From: a virus | Virus record (IMG/VR): IMGVR_UViG_3300048590_000481 | Coordinates: 1-25,223 of that record | Reading direction: 5' to 3' (one strand) | DNA length: 25,223 nt | Part shown: positions 7,038 through 14,556 of the stretch, piece after piece | How positions within the stretch are numbered: the first letter of the stretch is position 1 | How the letters are laid out: each line of letters starts with the position of its first letter | The notes under the pieces: generated by a model | What the model was told of the DNA's origin: nothing | The model's database searches: none | The model's input: the letters and a program-made list of their open reading frames with translations, nothing else | Program-made: the position numbers and the translations under genes

Positions 7038-7394
7038 ATGGCTGAAAAGCAAAGAAAATTGTATTTGGATGTTCCAAAACTGATTGAGATCCACAACAGA
7101 AACAATCCAAATGATATTGTTGATCGTGATGGATTTGCAAAGAAGTTTGAAACTACATATCAAACTTTGACAAATTACAATGGCGGTGTTATTCCTAAAT
7201 CATTGGAATTGGTGAACAAAATTTTAACCGTATCAAAAGCAAAATATGAAGAAGTTTTTGTTGAGGTTGGAAAAGAAAAAATTCAGGAACCAAAAACGAA
7301 AAAACAAGATCCATTTCCTGATTCACTTCAGAAGGCCATCAATGAAATTGGTGGTGATGAAATAATTCAAATTTTAACCAAAAGAAAAAAGTAA
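7038..7394 (+). CDS. Small helix-turn-helix-like protein
   Basis: A 118-residue protein. Residues about 30-70 (DGFAKKFETTYQTLTNYNGG, then PKSLELVNKILTVSKAKYEE) have the spacing of an XRE/Cro-type helix-turn-helix: a helix, a T-Y-Q-T-L-x-N-Y recognition-like helix, then P-x-S-L helices. A basic linker and a short C-terminal helix follow. It could be a phage transcriptional regulator acting on the operator-like repeats found in this window, but that link is speculative. Its stop overlaps the ATG of the nuclease gene (TAATGA), implying coupled translation. Confidence 0.5.
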   Translation: MAEKQRKLYLDVPKLIEIHNRNNPNDIVDRDGFAKKFETTYQTLTNYNGGVIPKSLELVNKILTVSKAKYEEVFVEVGKEKIQEPKTKKQDPFPDSLQKAINEIGGDEIIQILTKRKK

Positions 7395-8533
7395 TGAAAA
7401 AAGCAAACGATGAAAACAAAGAAAATTCAGTTCAAAAAGGAATTGATGAACTGAATGAAATCAAATTTCAATCTGAGGAAAACAGTGATGCATTTCAGGA
7501 ATTATTGGATGATAATCCTGAAGGCGTTTATCAATTGGCACCTGGATTGACAGTGGAAGAAATGAAGGCAATCTTCTTTGATTATGATGCACTTGTTGAG
7601 GCGCCACAAAAGGTTTACAGGTTGCAGGGTTCAAAAGATCGTTATTATTATACATTTAATGAAGATGGAACCGTTTCTTTTTACACTTCAGTAACCACAA
7701 TGATCAAATTCACAATGCCAACATCACCACATTTGATCAAATGGATTGCGGATATGGGTTATGATGAAAGTAAAAATTATGCAGCGGAAAGGGCCGATTA
7801 TGGAACATTTATGCATAAAGAATTTGCTGAGCTTGCAATCAACAGGCGTTATGATACCACAAAGTTGAAATCAAAATTAAAAGCATATTGTGAGGAAGAA
7901 AAACTTCCAATTGATTTCATCAATCATGAAGATGAATTGAAAAAGGATATTATGGCATTTGCTCAATTTATGATTGATTACAAGGTTAAACCATTAGCAG
8001 TTGAAATTGTATTAACACATCCGAAAGATGGTTATGCAGGTGCCGTTGATATGCCGTGCAAAATGACAATTGAAGTTGATGGATTGGATGAAGAAAATCC
8101 ATATAAAACAGGGCCAAGAAAAGGCGAACCGAGAGAAGTAAAAGTTGAAAAAGAAATTTCTGCAATTGTGGATTTCAAATCAGGCCGTAAAGGATTTTAT
8201 GAAGAAAATGAAATTCAACTGGAGGCCTACAAACAAATGTGGGATCTTCATTTTCCAAACAAACCGGTTGAAAAGATCTACAACTTTTCACCTAAAGATT
8301 GGCGAACAAAACCATCTTACAATCTAAAGGATCAAACCGATTCACGCAGCCGTGAAAAACTTCAATATCTTGTTGAACTTTCCAGGATTGAAAGCCTCAG
8401 AAGATCAAACACGGTTACAATCATTGATGGCATTATTGAACTTGACAAAGGAATTAATGAAAACGTTTCTGAAATTTCATTTGATGAACTGATTCTGAAA
8501 AGAAATGCAGAAAAAGAAAAACCCAATAAATAA
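7394..8533 (+). CDS. RecB/Cas4-like PD-(D/E)XK nuclease
   Basis: A 379-residue protein with the ordered motifs of a RecB-family nuclease. These are GTFMHKEFAEL at about residues 137-147 (motif with H141), YAGAVDM ending at about 220 (D219), AIVDFKSG at about 257-264 (D260, K262) and EIQLEAYKQMW at about 273-283 (the QxxxY motif). All expected catalytic residues are present. There is no cysteine cluster for an iron-sulfur site, so it is not a classic Cas4. In phages such enzymes act in recombination, often alongside an annealing protein. It sits between an HTH-like gene and an RDF-like gene. It overlaps both neighbours by one base. Confidence 0.8.
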   Translation: MKKANDENKENSVQKGIDELNEIKFQSEENSDAFQELLDDNPEGVYQLAPGLTVEEMKAIFFDYDALVEAPQKVYRLQGSKDRYYYTFNEDGTVSFYTSVTTMIKFTMPTSPHLIKWIADMGYDESKNYAAERADYGTFMHKEFAELAINRRYDTTKLKSKLKAYCEEEKLPIDFINHEDELKKDIMAFAQFMIDYKVKPLAVEIVLTHPKDGYAGAVDMPCKMTIEVDGLDEENPYKTGPRKGEPREVKVEKEISAIVDFKSGRKGFYEENEIQLEAYKQMWDLHFPNKPVEKIYNFSPKDWRTKPSYNLKDQTDSRSREKLQYLVELSRIESLRRSNTVTIIDGIIELDKGINENVSEISFDELILKRNAEKEKPNK

Positions 8534-8682
8534 TGAAAAGGTTTTTCATCTTTCAGGTTGTTGATGGGTTTTTCACTTTGAATGGAAAAAAGATTGATTA
8601 TCCATCAATGACTGTTGAAGAAAAAGCCATTCTTAGTTTTCACATTAAAAAACAAAAACAAATTTATTATGGCCAAAGGTAG
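8533..8682 (+). CDS. Small hypothetical protein of 49 residues
   Basis: The ATG at 8533 overlaps the TAA of the nuclease gene (TAATG). The frame encodes MKRFFIFQVVDGFFTLNGKK followed by a short helical and basic tail, stopping at 8680-8682, inside the first codons of the next gene. A beta-hairpin-like start and coupled overlaps at both ends support expression. No function is recognised. Confidence 0.5.
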   Translation: MKRFFIFQVVDGFFTLNGKKIDYPSMTVEEKAILSFHIKKQKQIYYGQR

Positions 8683-9370
8683 GATTATAAGACAGGAACC
8701 AAATCAATCATTGAAACTTCCAAGAGTTGGAATGATCAAAACAGGTTTCAAAAATGAAAATGGATTTCCACAAAGCACTGATTACTTCATTGCAACTGGA
8801 AAATATTCCGAACTTTTTAATCGGGAATATCCAAACAAACCATCAACAATTCAGGTTGTTTTTTGGGATGATGATCCTGAAACAATGTGCCAGGAACGTT
8901 TTGAATATCGGGATGCACAGGGAAAGTTATTTGCATCCGGTGATGGTGAAAACTTTAAAGTTTGGAACAGTACTGAAAAGAAATATCAGGACATGAATAC
9001 TGTTGATGTTCCTAACTTAATGGAACAGATCCATAAAAAAGTGAATTACAAAGGTTGGAGTGTTATTCTAACTTTGCGTTTTTTACTTCCAAAGGTGAAG
9101 GATATTGCCGGATTTTGGGAGTTCAATACAAAAGGTGAGGCATCAACAATTCCTGCCATCAGGGATATGTTTGATGCAATGCTGATGCAAAGGGGTTCAG
9201 TTCGTGGTGTTATCTTTGATTTGAACGTTGTATTTGCCAAAAGCCAAAAACCTGGAGTTGGTTCACGTTATCCTGTTGTGAATTTGGTTCCAAACCAAAG
9301 CAAAGAAAACATTCAGGCGCTGAAGGGTTCAATGATGAATGTTGAAGAACCTAAGCAATTAAATCAATAA
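8669..9370 (+). CDS. Recombination-directionality-factor-like (gp3-like) protein
   Basis: A 233-residue protein. I choose the ATG at 8669 (MAKGRIIRQEPN) because it follows A-rich sequence and overlaps the preceding small gene by 14 bases; an in-frame upstream start would overlap far more. The early part, with LPRVGMIKTGFKNENG, then STDYFIATG, a segment KPSTIQVVFWDD and ASGDGENFKVWN, resembles the phiC31 gp3-like RDF family by pattern. In Bacteroidetes phages proteins of this kind sit in replication and recombination modules, so a general DNA-binding role is also possible. No integrase is visible in the window. Confidence in the product name is limited. Confidence 0.5.
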   Translation: MAKGRIIRQEPNQSLKLPRVGMIKTGFKNENGFPQSTDYFIATGKYSELFNREYPNKPSTIQVVFWDDDPETMCQERFEYRDAQGKLFASGDGENFKVWNSTEKKYQDMNTVDVPNLMEQIHKKVNYKGWSVILTLRFLLPKVKDIAGFWEFNTKGEASTIPAIRDMFDAMLMQRGSVRGVIFDLNVVFAKSQKPGVGSRYPVVNLVPNQSKENIQALKGSMMNVEEPKQLNQ

Positions 9371-9376
9371 TTTTTT

Positions 9377-9384
9377 TATATTTG
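9377..9384 (+). promoter_or_regulatory. TATATTTG promoter box before the kissing-loop leader
   Basis: TATATTTG at 9377-9384 matches the Bacteroidetes -7 box. No TTG lies at the expected -33 spacing. It is followed by about 100 non-coding bases ending in an intrinsic terminator. Confidence 0.5.
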
Positions 9385-9389
9385 CGTTA

Positions 9390-9483
9390 GTGTTGCGCTC
9401 GACTAAAGCAACAGCAAAGATTTTTATAACACCCTTTTAATGAATTTTCCAGTCGAGCGGAAAAGGATTTAAGAGGGTTTTTT
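9390..9483 (+). ncRNA. Two-hairpin leader RNA or small RNA with complementary loops
   Basis: Hairpin 1 is TGTTGC (9391-9396) with GCAACA (9408-9413), loop GCTCGACTAAA. Hairpin 2 is the terminator, whose inner stem TTTTCC (9445-9450) / GGAAAA (9459-9464) holds the loop AGTCGAGC (9451-9458). Loop 1 bases 9397-9404 (GCTCGACT) are the exact reverse complement of loop 2, so an 8-base-pair kissing interaction is possible, or 9 pairs if the flanking C-G opens. Such contacts control RNA partner binding, stability or termination. The RNA ends 11 bases before the replication initiator start, so it could be an attenuator for that gene or a stand-alone small RNA. Confidence 0.55.
9431..9483 (+). terminator. 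Intrinsic terminator upstream of the replication initiator
   Basis: ACCCTTTTAA (9431-9440) pairs with TTAAGAGGGT (9469-9478) over 10 positions with one G-T, topped by a second stem of 6 pairs, and is followed by TTTTTT (9478-9483). It forms hairpin 2 of the kissing-loop RNA. Its place directly ahead of the initiator gene suggests conditional read-through. Confidence 0.75.
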
Positions 9484-9494
9484 AATTGTAAAAA

Positions 9495-10271
9495 ATGAAA
9501 AGAACAGATTATATACATATTCAGGGGTGGATGGTTTCAGATTTAAAATTGAAAGGAAATGAATTGTTGGTTTTTGCAACTATTCACGGTTTTTCTAAAG
9601 ATGGTGTAAATAAATACAGGGGTAGCATTTCTTATGTTTCTGAGTTTATTTCAATATCAAAACGATCTGTTGTTACCATTTTATCAAATCTCGTTGAAAA
9701 AGGTTATGTATCTAAAGAAGAAAATCCAACTGGAAATTTATTTCAATCACTATTTTTCGGTGATGAATTTGAAGTAGTGAAAAAGTTGCATAGGGGTAGT
9801 GAAAAAGTTGCACAGGTAAGTAGTGAAGAAACTTCACCACTTAGTAGTGAAAAAGTTGCATATAATAATAATAAACATAATAATAAGAATACATATAATA
9901 ATATGGAGTTTGAGTTTTTTAAAAATCCTTTAAAAGACAAAAAAAATAAAAAAGAAAAACCTACAAAAGAAAAAGTTTTGATGCCATTTGATTCGGAAAA
10001 CTTTATTCAGCAATGGCAGGTTTGGAAGGATTATAAATTTAAGGAACATGGATTCAGGTATAAATCAACCACAAGCGAACAGGCGGCTTTAAAAAAACTA
10101 TCCGAACTTTCACACGGAATGGAACAGAAAGCCATTAAAATAATACACGAATCAATTTCAAATGGATGGAAGGGATTCTTTGAACTCAAAACAAACAACG
10201 ATGGAAAAAAGCAAGCACTTAACGAACTTGGAAGTATCGCAATCAACTGGAAAAGAAATAACGCTTCGTGA
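9495..10271 (+). CDS. Phage replication initiator (lambda O/DnaD-like) with N-terminal winged helix
   Basis: A 258-residue protein. Residues about 10-80 (LKLKGNELLVFATIHGFSKD, then SISYVSEFISISKRSVVTIL and a wing with LVEKGYV) form a winged-helix domain typical of phage replication initiators. Residues about 95-165 are a low-complexity, asparagine- and lysine-rich linker. The C-terminal part has SISNGWKGFFEL at about 227-238, the NGWxG motif seen in DnaD/phage replisome organisers. The linker region contains the iterons, so the origin appears to be inside the gene as in lambda O. It precedes the helicase by one small gene, matching an initiator-loader-helicase order. An upstream terminator may control it. 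Confidence 0.7.
   Translation: MKRTDYIHIQGWMVSDLKLKGNELLVFATIHGFSKDGVNKYRGSISYVSEFISISKRSVVTILSNLVEKGYVSKEENPTGNLFQSLFFGDEFEVVKKLHRGSEKVAQVSSEETSPLSSEKVAYNNNKHNNKNTYNNMEFEFFKNPLKDKKNKKEKPTKEKVLMPFDSENFIQQWQVWKDYKFKEHGFRYKSTTSEQAALKKLSELSHGMEQKAIKIIHESISNGWKGFFELKTNNDGKKQALNELGSIAINWKRNNAS
9774..9905 (+). repeat. Iteron array plus AT-rich segment, candidate replication origin
   Basis: GTAGTGAAAAAGTTGCA occurs exactly at 9774-9790, 9796-9812 and 9844-9860. A degenerate copy (GTAGTGAAGAAACTTCA) lies at 9820-9836. Start-to-start distances are 22, 24 and 24 bases, about two helical turns. They are followed directly by a nearly pure A/T stretch of TAATAA-type repeats at about 9861-9905, suitable as a DNA unwinding element. 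Iterons in the linker-coding region of an initiator gene plus an adjacent AT-rich tract parallel the lambda origin inside gene O. Origin function is inferred. Confidence 0.65.
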
Positions 10272-10590
10272 AATAATGAACGATGATTTGACAAGGAATA
10301 TTTTGGTTGCACATCAATTCCTTTCAGAAACGAATTTCACGCCACAAACGATATTTGAACAATCAGATGCGTTGAAAACAATTTTCCCTTCAGTACCTAT
10401 CAAAAATATAATTAAAGCCATTTACAACGGTTATACAGGTTTTTATGGAAAAACATTCAAACTTAATATGCAGGAAATGTGCATTTGGGTTCGTTGCTAT
10501 GAAAACAAGTGCAAACCAAACGATCTGAAAACAGAAAAACCATTTAATGCCTTTGAAGAAATGAAAAAAGGAAAACACGTAAACCACTAA
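10201..10590 (+). CDS. Small replication-module protein of unknown function
   Basis: A 129-residue protein reading MEKSKHLTNLEVSQSTG, then ITLREIMNDDLTRNILVAHQ. The start at 10201 overlaps the initiator gene by 71 bases; the Met of MNDDL at 10276 gives a 104-residue alternative without overlap. The core is helical, with a segment like SVPIKNIIKAIYNGYTGFYG at about residues 64-83 and a tail rich in lysine. It lies between the initiator and the helicase, where helicase loaders are often found, but I see no Walker motif, so a loader role is only suggested by position. Confidence 0.5.
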   Translation: MEKSKHLTNLEVSQSTGKEITLREIMNDDLTRNILVAHQFLSETNFTPQTIFEQSDALKTIFPSVPIKNIIKAIYNGYTGFYGKTFKLNMQEMCIWVRCYENKCKPNDLKTEKPFNAFEEMKKGKHVNH

Positions 10591-10592
10591 AA

Positions 10593-11579
10593 ATGGAAGA
10601 AAAAAAAATGTTAGATGGTTTTAAAATAGTTTCAGGATCTGAATTAACTCAGGATTTGGTTAATTATGCAGAACAGGGAGCTTTAAGGGGTGTTTGGTTA
10701 GGGTTCCCAAATATTCACGAACATTATACAATGAGTTTGCCTGGCGTTACCGATTGGAGTGGAATTCCAGGATCAGGAAAGAATGAAGTTCTGATGGAGT
10801 TCCAAATAAATACATCAAAATTCTATGGTTGGAAACATCTTCTTTATATGCCTGATGCCGGCGATCACATTGAAATACTTTCAGATATTATTCAAAAGGT
10901 TTCAGGGAAAACATTTGATAAAAGATTCAGCAATATTATTGATGAAGTTGAAATTTCACATCACCTTCCATGGGTTTTGGAACACTTTAAAATATTGGTG
11001 AAAACCGATATGAAGGCAAAATTAACACCCTACCAGTTTTGGGATTTGGCCGTTGAAATAAAAAAAAGTGAAGGACTTCAAACGGCAACAATAGATTCTT
11101 GGAAAGATATGGATCACAGCCGGGAAAAGGAAATTGGCAGAACGGATCAATATCTTGATGATGTACTTGCGTACCGAAACGCAATTTCAAAATCAAACAA
11201 TCTTCATTTACATACAATTATCCATTCATTAAAAACTGATAAAGATAAAGATGGAAAGAGAAAACCATCAACCGCATACGATTTAAAAGGTGGTCCAAGT
11301 TGGTTCGATAACGGAAAAGTAATGGTAACGGCACACCGGCCAGATGGAAAAGAAAATTTAACTGAAATTTATTGGAATAAAGTAAAGCCAAGATCAATTG
11401 GAAGTTTGGGAGTTGATGAACTTTTGTTTGATACAGCAACAAGGAATTTTTATATCAATGATATTGATGAAAATGGCAATACTTTTAAACGATATGCAGA
11501 AAAAGAACCTTATAAACTAAAAAGGCAGTTTGTTGAATCACTTAGCGATGATGATGAAGATAATCAAGTTCCTTTTTAA
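10593..11579 (+). CDS. Replicative helicase domain protein (DnaB/Twinkle-like RecA fold)
   Basis: A 328-residue protein with a Walker A motif GIPGSGKN at residues about 57-64, a Walker-B-like strand ATIDSW at about 166-171, and the late motif GGPSWFDNGKVMVTAHR at about 232-248, typical of phage and mitochondrial Twinkle-like helicases. A candidate sensor histidine lies in TIIHSLK. The tail is very acidic (SLSDDDEDNQVPF), resembling an SSB-type interaction tip ending in P-F. The residue after the Walker lysine is N rather than S/T, which is unusual. It follows the initiator and is the most likely DNA-unwinding motor of the phage replisome. No primase domain is fused. Confidence 0.75.
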   Translation: MEEKKMLDGFKIVSGSELTQDLVNYAEQGALRGVWLGFPNIHEHYTMSLPGVTDWSGIPGSGKNEVLMEFQINTSKFYGWKHLLYMPDAGDHIEILSDIIQKVSGKTFDKRFSNIIDEVEISHHLPWVLEHFKILVKTDMKAKLTPYQFWDLAVEIKKSEGLQTATIDSWKDMDHSREKEIGRTDQYLDDVLAYRNAISKSNNLHLHTIIHSLKTDKDKDGKRKPSTAYDLKGGPSWFDNGKVMVTAHRPDGKENLTEIYWNKVKPRSIGSLGVDELLFDTATRNFYINDIDENGNTFKRYAEKEPYKLKRQFVESLSDDDEDNQVPF

Positions 11580-11588
11580 AAATATCTG

Positions 11589-12041
11589 ATGAAAGATTTA
11601 AAAAAAAATAGGGAAACCGGAAAATATACTGAATTGAATCAATTGCAGTTGAATTCAAAATTGGTGAAAAAATTAATGGATGATTATTATATTGCAGCAA
11701 AGGAATCAAACCTGGAAGATCTTCAATTTGGATATAATATTTTAAATTTAACTGAAAATTTATCTGATTGGCTGAAAAAGATTGATGAAAATAAAAAGCC
11801 TGATCAACACAAAACACTTTCAAAAATGGCAAATTCTTGTGTTGAAATATTGGTTTATCAGCAATCTTTCAAAATGAAAATGGCACGTTCCATTGTTGAA
11901 ACTGAAAAGTGGAAAGAACAATGGCAAATCCAGTATAAAAAAGCAAATGAATTTGAAGAGTTGATTAAGCGAAAAGAAAACACAATCATTTCATTGCAAC
12001 GTGAACTGGAATATCTAACAAAGGAAAATCAAAAGAAATAA
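11589..12041 (+). CDS. Coiled-coil hypothetical protein
   Basis: A 150-residue, strongly helical protein with no glycine-rich or catalytic motif. The final 50 residues (EQWQIQYKKANEFEELIKRK, then ISLQRELEYLTKENQKK) form a clear coiled coil. It starts 9 bases after the helicase and ends a transcription unit before a promoter-like region. Position suggests a replisome accessory or structural partner, but the function is unknown. Confidence 0.55.
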   Translation: MKDLKKNRETGKYTELNQLQLNSKLVKKLMDDYYIAAKESNLEDLQFGYNILNLTENLSDWLKKIDENKKPDQHKTLSKMANSCVEILVYQQSFKMKMARSIVETEKWKEQWQIQYKKANEFEELIKRKENTIISLQRELEYLTKENQKK

Positions 12042-12042
12042 C

Positions 12043-12118
12043 AAAGATATTTATTTTTTTAACCATAAAAAACAAAGGATTTTATTAAATTTACACCACA
12101 AACAAAAACAAACGATTA
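12043..12118 (+). promoter_or_regulatory. Promoter region with two AAAG..TTTAT elements and ACAAACGAT leader
   Basis: TAAATTTA at 12086-12093 is a near-consensus -7 box. AAAGATATTTATT (12043-12055) and AAAGGATTTTATT (12074-12086) are direct copies of the half-site seen at 5881 and 18487. AAACAAACGATTAATG ends in the start codon at 12119-12121. The leader can pair with the candidate small RNA over 11 bases (AAACAAACGAT). Confidence 0.5.
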
Positions 12119-14293
12119 ATGAAACAAACATCAGATTATCAGAGATTTTTAAAAACGAAAGAAAAAACATTTATTTCAAGTGGTTTCATAGTTGATGAAG
12201 AAAAGCTAAATCCAATGCTTTTCCCTTTTCAGAAATATTGTGTAAAGGTTGCACTTGAAAAAGGAAGGTTTGCACTTTTTGAAGATTGCGGACTTGGAAA
12301 AACAGCTCAGCAACTTGAATGGGCGCATCAGGTTTATTTGCATACTGGAATGAAAGTTTTAATACTTGCACCTTTAGCAGTAGTTGAACAAACCAAAAGA
12401 GAGGCTAAAAAGTTTAATATTCCAAGTGAATGTTTTGATATTACAAACTTCGATCAATTGAAAAATATTGATTGCTCAGTTTATTCAGGAATTGTTTTGG
12501 ATGAATCAAGTATCTTAAAAGGAAAAGACGGAAAACTTTCATCATTGATTATTGAAACCTTTAAAAATACACCGTACAAGTTAGCATGTACAGCAACACC
12601 ATCACCAAATGATCACATGGAATTGGGCCAACACGTTGAATTTTTAGGTTTTGATAGTTATGAAAATATGAAATCAATGTTTTTTATTCAAGATCAAAAA
12701 ATAAAAAGCAATGATAAATGGAGGTTAAGAAAACACGCTGAAGATGATTTTTGGAAATACGTTTGCACTTGGAGTATGTCAATTGATAATCCTTCAACTT
12801 TGGGTTTTGATGGTGAAGGCTTTAATCTTCCTGAAATTGAATTTGTAGAACATATAATTCCAGTTGAAAACAAAAGCGGAAATCTATTCAATGACGTTGC
12901 AGTTAGTGCAACTGATTTGCACAAAGATTTGAAACGTTCATTTGATAAAAGGATTCAAAAAACAATTGAATTAGTGAACAGTTCTGATGAACAATGGTTG
13001 ATTTGGACATTAAAAAATGATGAAGCTGATGCACTTTCAAGAGCAATTAAAAATTCAGTAAATGTTCAGGGTTCAAACAATGCAGATTATAAATCAAAAA
13101 ATCTAAATGGTTTTGCAGATAACGAATTTCAAAATCTTATAACAAAAACTTCAATTGCTTCATTTGGGATGAACTTTCAAAATTGCAGCAATATGATATT
13201 CACGTCCTATGATTTTAAATTTGAACAATTTTATCAGGGTGTTAGGCGATCATATCGCTTCGGACAAAAAAACAAAGTTACAGTTCATTTATTGGTTCCT
13301 GAAACACAAAAAAATGTGAGGCAATCAATATTGGAAAAAGAAAGAAAACACAAATTAATGATTTCAGAAATGGCAAAATACTCAGCAAATACAGATTATA
13401 AAAAAAATGAATCTGCAATAAATAAAAACTTCCGTGAATTTAAAAGTGAAAACTTTTGGTTAATGGAAGGCGATTGTGTAGATAGGACAAAGGAAATTGA
13501 AGATGAAAGCGTTGATTATTCATTTTTTAGTCCACCGTTTAAAGATTTATATACTTATTCTGATGATCCGAGAGATTTATCAAACGTAACAAATGATGAT
13601 GATTTTTACAAACACTTCAGGTTTTTAGTCCCTGAACTTTTTAGAGTTTTAAAACCTGGAAGATTATTATCAATGCATATAATGCAGGGAACAACATCAA
13701 TTGGAAAAGATGGTTTTCTTTCAATTATTGATTTTAGAGGTGAACTAATACGTTTGTTTCAGGAATATGGTTTTATATTCCACGCTGAAAAGATGATTCG
13801 TAAAAACCCACAATTGGCAGCAGTAAGGACAAAAAACATTCAATTGATGCACGGCCAAACAAAAAGAGATAGTTCAATCAATAGGCCTGGATTGGCTGAT
13901 TATGTTATTACATTTAGAAAGCCAGGCCAAAACATTGTTCCAATTCAAAATGATATTGATTTTGATCTTTGGTGTAAATTAGCTGAGCCGGTTTGGATGG
14001 ATATAAATGAAAGTGATGTTATTTCAAACTTCAGAAAAGCAAAAGGAAAAAATGATGAAAAACACATGACACCAACGCAGTTAAGTGTTATCAGAAATTG
14101 TTATTTGCTATGGAGTAATCCTGGTGATGTTTGTTTCAGTCCGTTTGGTGGTGTTGGCAGTGAGGGTTGCCAGGCTATAAAAATGGATAGAAAAAGCATA
14201 AATATAGAACTGAAGGAAAGTTATTTTGATATGAATTATTCAAATCACAAAGCATTTGAAGAAAATAAAAACTCAGTTCTTACTTTGTTTTAA
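12119..14293 (+). CDS. Fusion of SNF2-like SF2 helicase and beta-class DNA methyltransferase
   Basis: A 724-residue protein. Residues 1 to about 430 are an SF2/SNF2-type ATPase: Walker A DCGLGKT ending at about residue 62, DESS at about 128-131, TATPSPND (motif III), and QGVRRSYRFGQ around 372-382 (motif VI). Residues about 445-724 are a DNA methyltransferase with motif IV FSPPFKDL at about 470-477 and motif I FSPFGGVGSEG at about 672-682. That order, catalytic before SAM-binding, is the beta class, and SPPF suggests N4-cytosine or N6-adenine methylation. No nuclease domain is seen, so it is not a complete restriction enzyme. Protection of phage DNA is the likely role. It begins behind its own promoter. 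Confidence 0.75.
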   Translation: MKQTSDYQRFLKTKEKTFISSGFIVDEEKLNPMLFPFQKYCVKVALEKGRFALFEDCGLGKTAQQLEWAHQVYLHTGMKVLILAPLAVVEQTKREAKKFNIPSECFDITNFDQLKNIDCSVYSGIVLDESSILKGKDGKLSSLIIETFKNTPYKLACTATPSPNDHMELGQHVEFLGFDSYENMKSMFFIQDQKIKSNDKWRLRKHAEDDFWKYVCTWSMSIDNPSTLGFDGEGFNLPEIEFVEHIIPVENKSGNLFNDVAVSATDLHKDLKRSFDKRIQKTIELVNSSDEQWLIWTLKNDEADALSRAIKNSVNVQGSNNADYKSKNLNGFADNEFQNLITKTSIASFGMNFQNCSNMIFTSYDFKFEQFYQGVRRSYRFGQKNKVTVHLLVPETQKNVRQSILEKERKHKLMISEMAKYSANTDYKKNESAINKNFREFKSENFWLMEGDCVDRTKEIEDESVDYSFFSPPFKDLYTYSDDPRDLSNVTNDDDFYKHFRFLVPELFRVLKPGRLLSMHIMQGTTSIGKDGFLSIIDFRGELIRLFQEYGFIFHAEKMIRKNPQLAAVRTKNIQLMHGQTKRDSSINRPGLADYVITFRKPGQNIVPIQNDIDFDLWCKLAEPVWMDINESDVISNFRKAKGKNDEKHMTPTQLSVIRNCYLLWSNPGDVCFSPFGGVGSEGCQAIKMDRKSINIELKESYFDMNYSNHKAFEENKNSVLTLF

Positions 14294-14556
14294 TGAGCAA
14301 AGAAATGCAATATTGCCTAAAGAATGGAATCAAAGTTTATCCATTTATGCAGCACGGATTCAAAAGCACTGCAAAACAGACTTTCAAAGATAGGCATTGG
14401 TATTTGGAGGTTGATAACAACGGTAAAAAAATCAGATATGATAAATCACTTGGAACTGGAATTTTAAGAGGTAAGGCACTTCAGGAACCGATTGAAAAAA
14501 CTTATTCATTTTGGTACAATAAATTAATTAAAAACAAATCCAATGAGAGAACCTGA
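14293..14556 (+). CDS. Small hypothetical protein
   Basis: An 87-residue basic protein whose ATG overlaps the stop of the helicase-methyltransferase gene (TAATGA), implying coupled translation. It has a beta-rich middle (DRHWYLEVDNNGKKIRYDKS at about residues 33-52) and a helical end (YSFWYNKLIKNK). No known motif is recognised. Its last 14 bases overlap the resolvase gene, so it sits tightly inside a recombination operon. Confidence 0.5.
   Translation: MSKEMQYCLKNGIKVYPFMQHGFKSTAKQTFKDRHWYLEVDNNGKKIRYDKSLGTGILRGKALQEPIEKTYSFWYNKLIKNKSNERT

Noticed and set aside
9861-9905. CRISPR-like or tRNA-related repeats in the TAATAA tract
   Set aside because: The units are 3 bases long, without spacers. 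With the iterons they fit an AT-rich unwinding element. No tRNA cloverleaf was seen in the window.
10031-10312. Open frames on the minus strand, for example opposite the replication initiator
   Set aside because: They lie entirely opposite well-supported + strand genes, are rich in L, F and S as expected from antisense of lysine- and glutamate-rich genes, and lack leaders or domains.
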